From: Cyclobacteriaceae bacterium
GTDB taxonomy: Bacteria > Bacteroidota > Bacteroidia > Cytophagales > Cyclobacteriaceae
DNA length: 64,000 nt
NCBI GenBank assembly: GCA_030584025.1
Contig: CP129487.1
Location: forward strand, 3,935,001 to 3,999,000
Direction of reading: 5' to 3'
Below, in pieces: positions 9,608 to 17,400 of the stretch. Position 1 is the stretch's first letter; each line of letters starts with the position of its first letter. The position numbers were made by a program, and so were the translations under genes. A model generated the notes under the pieces. The model ran no database searches. It saw only the letters and a program-made list of their open reading frames with translations, and had not been told where the DNA came from.

Positions 9608-9615
9608 TAAAGATA
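9608..9615 (-). promoter_or_regulatory. Candidate -7 element for the trans-sulfuration gene
   Basis: Reading on the minus strand, TATCTTTA lies 21-28 bases before the ATG and matches the Bacteroidota -7 consensus TAnnTTTG at all but the last base. No clear -33 box was seen. Confidence 0.35.
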
Positions 9616-9717
9616 AAGGGTTGAAGCGATGTTGCAGAGGTGTTTTCTGTTTGTGGAATGAAAAAGGCTCACCTTTTTTTAGTACTTTACTCGCCACAAA
9701 CACCAACCCCGAAAGTT

Positions 9718-10032
9718 ATGAGCAAGAAAATTTCAAAAGCCAAGGCCAGGAAGATGGCCGATAAGTTCAAGAAAAATGGAAAGGGCGTGCATTCTGCAAT
9801 GTTTGCCGCAGATCAGTTTGAAACATTACTAAAGCAATCAAACTGCAAGGGCATCCGGGTATATAATGCATATGATGAAGACAAGAAGCATTTTACTATG
9901 TTTTTAGTAGGAACTGATGCTAACGGAAATAACTTGCTTCCAAGTAGTGACGATTTGATAGAGGGAGAGGAGTATTCGATTGAAAATGACAGCAAAACTT
10001 GTCCGCCAGATTGCCCCCCGAATGACCTGTGA
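9718..10032 (+). CDS. Small protein of unknown function with C-terminal CPPDCPPNDL tail
   Basis: This 104-aa product is not recognised. The ATG at 9718 is chosen because the 26 residues upstream of it look like untranslated leader. The N terminus is strongly basic and lysine-rich ('KKISKAKARKMADKFKK'), the middle is mixed ('GIRVYNAYDEDKKHFTMFLVGTD'), and it ends with an acidic stretch, 'YSIEN', and the proline-cysteine tail CPPDCPPNDL. It has no signal peptide or membrane segment. Its stop overlaps the GTG of the next 7-TM gene by four bases (GTGA), so the two are probably translationally coupled. The tail plus 7-TM unit is repeated immediately downstream. Confidence 0.75.
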   Translation: MSKKISKAKARKMADKFKKNGKGVHSAMFAADQFETLLKQSNCKGIRVYNAYDEDKKHFTMFLVGTDANGNNLLPSSDDLIEGEEYSIENDSKTCPPDCPPNDL

Positions 10033-10703
10033 GTATACTGTCATTAAATAATATTTCACATTACGCTTCTTGGTTGGGCAGTTTGATTATTTCCATCATC
10101 TGCCTGATAGACTTTAAAAAAAGACCAGATTATGTAAAAGTGCTTGGTATTTATGGACTGAATAGTGTAATATTTTCTCTTCTTCAGGAGCTTTCCTCAC
10201 TTTTGTTTCAGAACCAACATATAAACACCATTGGACATACCTATGTATTGTTGGAGTCAATCATTCTATCCTGGTTGTTTTATTTAGTAATACCATTCAG
10301 CAGATTTCGGCAGGCTATCCTCTTTTCAATTTCACTTTACATTCTTGTTTTCCTTTTTTCATTTTTGCTTTTCCCGAAATCAGCACATGCTATTATCCGG
10401 TCTGTCCGTGATTTGCAGATAATAATTTTTTGTTTAGGTTATTTCTTCTATTTGCTTCGTGAATTACCTCAGGATGATTTGATGAAATTCCCAATGTTTT
10501 GGATCAATACTGCTTTGCTTATATTTTTTTCCGGAACTTTTGTATTATCCTATTTCAGAGAATACATTGTTGCTATGATGAGTGATAGGTTTGCAGACTA
10601 TTGGATATTTCGTAATTTCTTTCGTTTTGCCTTTTGCCTAGTATTAGCCTATGGCGGTTGGCTTAATCTTAAGAGTATTCGCGCAAATCAAAGCTTAAAT
10701 TGA
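10029..10703 (+). CDS. Seven-TM membrane protein, first copy of tandem pair
   Basis: The 224-aa product is almost entirely membrane: seven hydrophobic segments at roughly residues 9-28, 37-60, 70-90, 95-114, 125-145, 153-175 and 197-217. It starts with GTG at 10029, overlapping the previous stop (GTGA). It is clearly homologous to the 225-aa protein at 10849-11526; shared blocks include 'KFPMFWINTA', 'LIFFSGTF' and 'FRNFFRFAFCLVLAY'. No enzymatic motif is visible. Because a single-TM NarL-type kinase and its regulator follow, a sensory or signal-relay role is a reasonable inference. I do not recognise a named family. Confidence 0.75.
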   Translation: MSILSLNNISHYASWLGSLIISIICLIDFKKRPDYVKVLGIYGLNSVIFSLLQELSSLLFQNQHINTIGHTYVLLESIILSWLFYLVIPFSRFRQAILFSISLYILVFLFSFLLFPKSAHAIIRSVRDLQIIIFCLGYFFYLLRELPQDDLMKFPMFWINTALLIFFSGTFVLSYFREYIVAMMSDRFADYWIFRNFFRFAFCLVLAYGGWLNLKSIRANQSLN

Positions 10704-10710
10704 TTGGGAA

Positions 10711-10827
10711 ATGGTGAATATGAATTTAACTATTACTTTCATAGACGAGTTGGAGGATGGCTATCCGTATTCAATTGAGAATGAGGGGCAAAGGTGCCCA
10801 CCTAATTGTCCACCGAATGATTTATGA
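10711..10827 (+). CDS. 38-aa peptide ORF, duplicate of the CPPxCPPNDL tail
   Basis: This short ORF encodes 38 residues ending YSIEN-EGQR-CPPNCPPNDL, matching the last ~30 residues of the 104-aa protein at 9718-10032 (YSIEN-DSKT-CPPDCPPNDL). Between the two copies most codons of the tail differ at the third position while the amino acids are the same, apart from one D/N change. This suggests selection at protein level. It begins seven bases after the first 7-TM gene and lies just before the second, the same order as in copy one. It could be a truncated duplicate that is no longer translated; the basic N-terminal half is missing. Confidence 0.5.
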   Translation: MVNMNLTITFIDELEDGYPYSIENEGQRCPPNCPPNDL

Positions 10828-10848
10828 GATGACCCACGTTTAGTCTAT

Positions 10849-11526
10849 TTGCGTTTGGATAATTTGTTCCTCTACACATTCTCTATCTATTCACAATGGT
10901 TTGGAAGTATCATTGTAATGCTTGTTTGTGTTTTTTACTATAGTCAAAGACCGATTTATATTAGGGTGCTTGGGTTCTATGCAATGACCAGCGTCTTTTT
11001 TCAAATCCTTTTGACAATTGCCACTTCGTTATTTCAAAACAGGTGGGTAAATGAAATAGGAGATACATTTGTTTTATTTGAAGGAATACTTCTTCCACTT
11101 GCGTTTTATTATGCACTGCAAATCCGTACATATCGCAGGTGGATCATAGCCGGTATTTTGTTTTATGTGATAATTTATGGCAGCGCTTTTTTTTTCTTTG
11201 GTGAATATTTTTATTCGATCATTCGTGGTGCACGGGATTTGTTGATGATTCTTTTGTCAATAAGTTATTTCATCTATTTAATGCGGACCCTGCCGGAAGA
11301 GGATTTGCTTAAGTTTCCGATGTTTTGGATCAACACGGCTATGCTGATCTTCTTTTCGGGCACGTTTATTTTATCATACCTGATGGATTACATCATGACG
11401 GTAATGCGGGATCAGTTTGCTCATATTTGGACCTTTAGAAATTTCTTTCGTTTTGCGTTTTGCCTTGTGTTGGCCTATGCGGGTTGGCTCAACTTGCAAT
11501 CCATTCGCGCACAAAAATCCGGTTAA
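10849..11526 (+). CDS. Seven-TM membrane protein, second copy of tandem pair
   Basis: The 225-aa product is a paralogue of the protein at 10029-10703, with the same seven hydrophobic segments and near-identical blocks ('FPMFWINTAML', 'FRNFFRFAFCLVLAYAGWLNL'). No ATG is available at the N terminus: an in-frame stop (that of the 38-aa ORF) lies at 10825-10827, and the usable starts are TTG at 10849 or 10855. The TTG at 10849 gives nearly the same length as copy one. The ATGA overlap at 10824 leads into another frame with an immediate stop, so coupling as in copy one appears lost. The kinase gene follows within 45 bases. Confidence 0.72.
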   Translation: MRLDNLFLYTFSIYSQWFGSIIVMLVCVFYYSQRPIYIRVLGFYAMTSVFFQILLTIATSLFQNRWVNEIGDTFVLFEGILLPLAFYYALQIRTYRRWIIAGILFYVIIYGSAFFFFGEYFYSIIRGARDLLMILLSISYFIYLMRTLPEEDLLKFPMFWINTAMLIFFSGTFILSYLMDYIMTVMRDQFAHIWTFRNFFRFAFCLVLAYAGWLNLQSIRAQKSG

Positions 11527-11568
11527 CGCCATTAGGCGCTCTTGTGTTCGCTTTGTATACTTGTTGTC

Positions 11569-12345
11569 GTGGAACAACAGGCACTTTCCGATTTCACTAT
11601 CCTTTTCATATTCGTCACATCCGGCATGCTCATCCTGGCGGGAGGCATCGTTTTTTTTGTGCTCTTTTATAAAAAGCGCATGCTCGAAGCACGCCTGCGT
11701 GAGCAAAACCTGGAAGTGATGTACCAGCAAAAAATGATGGAGGCGGCCCTCGAGTCGCAGGAGAGTGAGCGCAAGCGCGTGGCAGCCGACCTGCACGATG
11801 GCATTGGCGCCATGCTCTCGGCTGTGCGTATGAATTTGGGTACGTTGGCCCGCACCGAATCGGTGAGTGCAGAGACCATTCAACCGGTAAAAACCATGCT
11901 GGATGAAACCATCGAGTCGGTTCGTAAAATCAGTCGCGACTTATTACCCTCAACCCTGGAAAAATTCGGACTTAATGTTGCCTTGAAAGAAATGTGTGAG
12001 CGCTTTCAAAGTTTAACGGATGCCGGCATCACCTATGCTGAGCAAGGAGAGGCTGTTCCGATGGAGAAATCGCGTGAAATTTTTGTGTTTCGAATTGTTC
12101 AGGAGTTAATCAACAATGCGCTGAAGCACGCCAACGCAAGTGCCATTTCTGTACAGGTAAGCTGGGGTACTCAGCTTACCATTGTTGTAACCGATAATGG
12201 TAAAGGTTTTTCAGCTGATGAACAACCCAAAGGCCTTGGTTTGTTCAACATGCAAAACCGGGCGCGTGTTTTACACGGCACGTTTATTATAGAATCCAAT
12301 ACATCTTCCGGTACAAAAGCAACCCTAACCGTTCCATTAGCATGA
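11569..12345 (+). CDS. NarL-type sensor histidine kinase with one TM segment
   Basis: From the GTG at 11569 the product is 258 aa: a short N terminus, one TM helix (about residues 8-32), a coiled stretch, a HisKA_3 dimerisation domain with phospho-acceptor H76 in 'ADLHDGIGAML', and a HATPase_c domain with 'ELINNALKHA', 'VTDNGKGF' and 'GLGLFNMQNRA'. A TTG at 11542 would add nine residues, but the GTG gives the usual short N terminus of this kinase type. It lacks its own sensory domain, so it probably reads a partner membrane protein; the 7-TM proteins just upstream are obvious candidates. It overlaps the regulator gene by four bases (ATGA). Confidence 0.9.
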   Translation: MEQQALSDFTILFIFVTSGMLILAGGIVFFVLFYKKRMLEARLREQNLEVMYQQKMMEAALESQESERKRVAADLHDGIGAMLSAVRMNLGTLARTESVSAETIQPVKTMLDETIESVRKISRDLLPSTLEKFGLNVALKEMCERFQSLTDAGITYAEQGEAVPMEKSREIFVFRIVQELINNALKHANASAISVQVSWGTQLTIVVTDNGKGFSADEQPKGLGLFNMQNRARVLHGTFIIESNTSSGTKATLTVPLA

Positions 12346-13007
12346 ACAAAAAAATTACCCGCGATATAAACGTTTACATTGCTGATGATCATACGCTTTT
12401 TCGCAAAGCGATGGTGAACCTGCTGCGTACGTTTAGCCGAGTGAATGAAGTAAAAGATGCAGAGAACGGAAAAGAATTGCTGGAACTGGTGAAGAAAGAG
12501 CCACCACAAGTGGTGGTTGTAGATTTACAGATGCCCATCATGGATGGAGTAGAAGCAAGCGAAATTCTGGTGAGAAAATTCCCGGATGTAAAAGTGATTA
12601 TGCTCACCATGCACGACAGCGAAAAATATATTCTGCACATGGTGGAGTTGGGTGTACATGCGTTTTTGTTAAAGAACACCGAACCTGAAGAATTGGAGCG
12701 TGCCATCTATACCGTACACGATAAGGATTTTTACCACAACGACCTGGTGGCAAATGTGCTGCGCAAAAGTATACGTGAACAATTGGAAGCCAGACGGCCA
12801 GAGTTTTCGCGAATCAGCCTTACCGATCGGGAGAAGGAAATACTGCACCTGATTTGTAAGGAAATGACCATTCGGGAAATAGGGCTTCACCTGAACATCA
12901 GTGAAAATACGGTACGCAACCATCGGGTTAACCTGATGGAGAAAATTGGCACCGACAACGCCATTGGCCTGGTGCGTTTTGCGTATGAGTCTGGCTTGTT
13001 GACGTAA
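12342..13007 (+). CDS. NarL/LuxR-family response regulator
   Basis: The 221-aa product has an N-terminal receiver domain, with acidic pocket 'IADDHT' near residue 11, phospho-acceptor D61 in 'VVDLQMPIMDG' and the conserved lysine in 'LLKNTEPEEL'. A C-terminal LuxR-type helix-turn-helix (about 155-215) follows, with 'LTDREKEILHLI' and 'SENTVRNHRVNLMEKIG'. It pairs with the kinase through an ATGA overlap. A four-half-site inverted-repeat element begins 75 bases after its stop and recurs at 18141. This regulator is the nearest candidate to bind both sites (inference). Confidence 0.93.
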   Translation: MNKKITRDINVYIADDHTLFRKAMVNLLRTFSRVNEVKDAENGKELLELVKKEPPQVVVVDLQMPIMDGVEASEILVRKFPDVKVIMLTMHDSEKYILHMVELGVHAFLLKNTEPEELERAIYTVHDKDFYHNDLVANVLRKSIREQLEARRPEFSRISLTDREKEILHLICKEMTIREIGLHLNISENTVRNHRVNLMEKIGTDNAIGLVRFAYESGLLT

Positions 13008-13082
13008 GATTTGATTGAATATCCCACTCCCTCAACCTTCAGAAAGTTAGCACGCTGAGGAAATAATGGGCAAAATTTAACC

Positions 13083-13120
13083 TGGTAACATTCTACCATT
13101 TTAATAGTACAATTTTACTA
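13083..13120. promoter_or_regulatory. Four-half-site operator-like element, copy A
   Basis: Half-sites TGGTA (13083), TACCA (13094), TAGTA (13105) and TACTA (13116) start exactly 11 bases apart. They form two inverted repeats, each with a 6-bp spacer, and 6 bp between the pairs. The 31-base stretch from 13093 is 27/31 identical to copy B at 18151. It lies between the NarL-type regulator and the degenerate receiver gene, about 165 bases upstream of the latter. Confidence 0.7.
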
Positions 13121-13286
13121 CTCCTCTTACCCGCGAGTTTTTTCCAAAGCTTCGTTTTGCCCCTCATTTTCAGCCTGTTAGGTGGGCAGGTATGTTGAGA
13201 GGTGCTGACATGACTTCAATGCGGCACAAACATCATTTCTCAATTGCTGATCTTCAAAGGCGTTTCAGGTTAATTATTTAGGTTTT

Positions 13287-13649
13287 ATGAAAGTCCTTGT
13301 GGTTCACCGGCAAAAAGAAGTTGTCGACCAGGTGCGTCTGGCACTGAGCAGCACAGAACCGTACATCCGGTTTTTTCAATCCGGACTTGACGGTTTGTTG
13401 CAGGCAAAGGTGCAGGAGTTTGACCTGATCGTATGCGGCACCGATTTGCCGGTGATCACCGGGTTTGAATTGGTGCGCTCACTGCGCAACAGTTCGGTTA
13501 ATGCCAATACCGCGGTAGTGTTTCTGGCCGATGAACCAGATGTTCGGACTGAACATTTGACCAAATCATTAAAAGCTGCCGGCACATTGGCCATGCGCGA
13601 CATGCCTGAACAACTGCCGGTAATAGTAGGAGAACATTTTCCGCATTGA
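13287..13649 (+). CDS. Degenerate receiver-domain (pseudo-receiver) protein
   Basis: The 120-aa product has the length and pattern of a single receiver domain: 'MKVLVVHRQKEVVDQV', then 'FDLIVCGTDLPVITGFELVRSLR', then 'AVVFLADEPD'. The phosphorylation chemistry is missing: the acidic pair after beta-1 is H7-R8, the phospho-acceptor position in 'DLIVCG' is G51, and the conserved lysine near 'LAMRDMP' is R/D. It should therefore not be phosphorylated in the usual way and may act as a binding or competitor domain. It has no output domain. It lies downstream of operator copy A and in the same direction as the kinase/regulator pair. Confidence 0.75.
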   Translation: MKVLVVHRQKEVVDQVRLALSSTEPYIRFFQSGLDGLLQAKVQEFDLIVCGTDLPVITGFELVRSLRNSSVNANTAVVFLADEPDVRTEHLTKSLKAAGTLAMRDMPEQLPVIVGEHFPH

Positions 13650-13957
13650 TATTTCAGTGCGGTAAGACCATAATGCCATGCCACGCAAAACCCTCTCAAG
13701 CGAATGCGTGTATTCGCACATTAGTTGGCTCCCAACCCTCCACTCCCGCAATGTGCGGGAGTTGGAAGGACGGGTAAAGAACTTACAATGCTCCCCCGAG
13801 GCAATCGTTTAAAATGCGTAGTACGGAAGTGCTGCGCATTGTTTCTGTAGGCCAATTCAACATCTAACATCTTTGCGTTTCACTTCGCGCTTGACGACCT
13901 GTTTGCACAGGCAGGTTTGCGTGAAATTTGCCTATCATTACTACTTAATACTCCACT
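13650..13957. other. 308-bp gap with one strong hairpin
   Basis: No convincing gene is seen. A perfect 9-bp hairpin, ACTCCCGCA / TGCGGGAGT with a 3-base loop, lies at 13742-13762. It has no T-run on the plus strand, so it is not a classic terminator. The rest is ordinary sequence leading to the RidA-like gene. Confidence 0.45.
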
Positions 13958-14392
13958 ATGAAACAAGTCATCTTAATTAACTGTCTGCTCCTCATCATGA
14001 TACTCACGAGCAGTGCACAAAAAATCGAAAAGGAATACATCAACCCAGGCCCTGGCTATACCCAGGTTGTTACCGCAACAGCCAACGGAGTAAAAACCAT
14101 TTATGTTTCCGGCCAGGTGGGCGAAGGCAAGAGCCTGGAGGAGCAAACACGCTCGGCCTTGTTGAATGTGAAGAAGCAACTGGAGCAGGCCGGTGCATCT
14201 TTTGCCGATGTGGTGAAGATGAACTGGTACATTGTGAAGTATGAAGAAAAGGACTTAGATGTATTTCGTGGTGTGCGTAAGGAAATTATGGGCGAAACAA
14301 ATATGCCGGCCAGTACCTTGGTTGGGGTTTACTCATTATTCAGAAAGGAATATTTGATTGAGATAGAAGCAATAGCTATTCTTAAAGAATAA
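13958..14392 (+). CDS. Secreted RidA/YjgF-like protein lacking the catalytic arginine
   Basis: The 144-aa product has a signal peptide ('LLLIMILTSSAQ', cleavage near residue 21) and a RidA/YjgF domain (about 30-144) ending 'EYLIEIEAIAI'. At the position of the RidA substrate arginine it has S119 in 'MPASTLVGV', so classical imine deaminase activity is unlikely. This contrasts with the secreted paralogue at 5376-5891, which keeps the arginine. It is followed 38 bases later by the large CHAT protein gene on the same strand. A binding or structural role is possible; the function is unknown. Confidence 0.85.
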   Translation: MKQVILINCLLLIMILTSSAQKIEKEYINPGPGYTQVVTATANGVKTIYVSGQVGEGKSLEEQTRSALLNVKKQLEQAGASFADVVKMNWYIVKYEEKDLDVFRGVRKEIMGETNMPASTLVGVYSLFRKEYLIEIEAIAILKE

Positions 14393-14430
14393 TCTTTTTC
14401 AGCTTTACGCTTATAGCGCTATTTTTAACC

Positions 14431-17400
14431 ATGACTTTTTTCTTTCGTGTTCTGACAACTGGCTTCTTGTTGATCTCTACGCTTGTTCATGCCCAGGAAA
14501 AATCAAATTACAAACTCGAAGTTTCATCGGGATACGATGGGAAGGATGAGCTCATTCAACTGAGCAGCCAGCCTATTCGGCTGACCTTTACCGTGCAGGC
14601 TGATCCGTATCAGTTTAATACTTCCATACCCGGCAAGCTGAAAATCATTGCCTCAACCGACACCATCCCGGATGCAGGTGATCAACTTGTTCTTGATTCT
14701 GCGTGCACACTGCCGGATTTCAATTATACCGAAACCCCTGTTCGGCATAAACTGAAACCCGGAACCTATTACCTGTTTATTTTCTATGAGGCTAACGACC
14801 AGAATAAGTGGGCCGTAAAAAGTAATACGGTTCGGAAAAAGCTCAACCTGTTGGATGTTACCATCAGCGTCAAAGAAGCGTGGCTGTCACATGTTAAAAC
14901 TTCTGAATTCAGTGAAGAAAAATCGGTTCACATTGAAGTTGACCTTAATCTTAGCTGTTGTGCCCAATCGTTAGGAGAATTCAATAGTCAATGGGAAATA
15001 GGGTTGGCAAAGAAGCAGAACGGAAAGGTTGAAGTGATTCAAACATTCTATCCACCGGATTCACTGTTGGAGGCATCAAACAAATTTATCTGGGAGGAAT
15101 CCGTTTATACCGATCTTGATTTCTCGATCTTCAACTTCATGGTGGTGCGTATGACATCCGCCTATTTTACTGAAGGTTACCGAACCATTCCGGATCAGAC
15201 ATTTACGATTCCGCTGAAAGTAATTCGCGATGTAACAACCTTGAATGCGTTACGCAGAAAGCAATATCCTTTTCTTACCTATGGTGAATTTCAGTTGACA
15301 GACAAACAACTGGAAGAACTGAATATTGATGAGCTTTATACGGAGGCGCAGAAATTTTATAAGCTGACTGCATCGGCACTCAAGGCCATTCAACATAAAC
15401 AGCCGGATGCGGCACTTCAGTATACGGATTCAGCTTTTGCATTGGCTGGTAGCCAGAAGGCCAGCACATTATTGTTTGTGGCTCCTGGTGTGGTTGCCAA
15501 CTTGTACTCGGGTATTATTCGCTGGGCTGATGCGTATAACGTGCCCGTTGATCGTGAAGCATTAAACTTTAGGCTAGGCGAAGCCATGAAAATGGAAGAC
15601 CTCATAGAATCAGGTTACGGAGCACTCACTCAAAAAATTCTTCCCGATAGTTTGTGGCTTGAGAATGAGATGGAAAAGGGCGGATTTTATTCCGAAGATG
15701 ACCGGTTTCAACATGATAATCTCACAAACCTCCCGGTGATTTGGGCAGATTATACTGTTCCGACTTTGGAGCATTTCATTCGCATTATTGATTTTGAATC
15801 AGCAGATAAAGTTGCTTCGAATGCCGGCAGGCATCTTAAACTTGTAAAGCCTGTATGGGAGTTGTTGGCTGCCGATACCATGCTGTATACACACTTTGCT
15901 TATCTCGGTAACGCATTAAGTGAGCAGAACGACATGTTGGCTTTCAGTAAGGCCAGGCTCCAGTACTATGCACAGTCTGGATTATATGCGGCTGGTGAAG
16001 AGGCTATAGCAGAAGCCGCGTTGGCATTTGCTTGTAGTTATCAGTTTGCACCTGAAGATTTCTGGAAAGGTGTTGGCATGTTTTACGAGGCTATGGGCGC
16101 ATTTGAAAAAGCTGACTCGCTGTATGCGTTAAGTGATGAACATGTAAACGCACTGCGAAATCAAAAAAAGCAGAACAATGAGGTTGGCCTGCTTCGTGGT
16201 AACAATGTGGCTTTACTGAACGCAAAAAGAAATGGTACGCGCGATGAAAAACTGGCTGATGCATTGGTAAAGGCATTGGAAAAATTGCGGCAGGATAACC
16301 TCATGGTTTACCTTGACATGATTAGCAATAAGGAAGTAGCGCAAAAGGTTGGCTTTTTGGGAAGTGATGTTTACGTTAACCTGTACTGGAATCAATACAA
16401 GCAACTGGAGTCACAACAACAATATTTTGTGGCAAATGAATGGCTGAAGGAGTTGGCTTTTCTGTTAGGACGTGACGGTAAATACGATGAATCATTGACC
16501 CTCTATCATAATTTATTTACGATAGAAAATCTAAAGGCAATTGCCTTCCGGCTCGGGTTTTCCGAAGAAGCGCAACTTTATTATTCGCAAAAAATGCAGG
16601 AAGATTTCAGTCGCTTTTTACGTGTAGCGTTAGTCTACCAGCAAAGCGGTGAAACCGATAAACTAACTGAAGTGGTGGAAGCTTGCTACCAGCAGGCACT
16701 TTTCAATCATGCATTTGTATTGCGTGGAAATTTTCGTTTGCTGTATGATGTGTACCGCTCGGAAAATCAGCGCGTTCAGGAGTTGAACGTTAAATGGCAG
16801 TTGCTTCGGGAGTATTTGAATAAGCTGTATGTAGCAAATGAACCCGACCGAAAGGGAATGGCTTTGCTAAAGGCTGAAATTCTGAAAACCGAACAAGAGC
16901 TTATTCGCCTGGCCCGCGATACCTCAAGTATGGTGTACGACTATATTCCACCAGTTGACTCAATCCAGAGTAAATTAAAAGCCGAAGAAGCGGCTGTTGA
17001 AATCATTCGGTTTACCGAAAACGGATCAGGTTATTATTCCGATCAGCCACGTTATGCCGCCCTCGTGGTCACTCCCTCTTCGGTTCAATTGATTCCTTTT
17101 CCTGCAGAGGGAACGCACATGGAAGGGCGCCAATACAAATTGTATAAAAATTCCATTCAGTATAAAATAACAGATGAAACTTCGTATTCGGTGTACTGGG
17201 AGCCTGTCTTGAACGTGTTGAAAGATGTTCGCAAGGTGTATTGGGCGCCCGATGGGGTTTTTCACCTGATTAACATGGGTACGTTATTTAACCCGCTAAC
17301 ACAGCGTTACCTGATGGAGGAGATTGAAATCGAAACCATTCCAACACTAGCTCAGCTAACCTTGCATCAGCCATTAACCATTAAGTCGGCAACTGTGTTG

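Noticed and set aside
8451..9717. SAM-type riboswitch upstream of the trans-sulfuration gene
   Set aside because: Only ~130 bases are available upstream and no riboswitch-like pairing or conserved core was seen.
11374..11883. 169-aa open frame on the minus strand
   Set aside because: Antisense to the second 7-TM gene and the histidine kinase, whose coding signals are clear.
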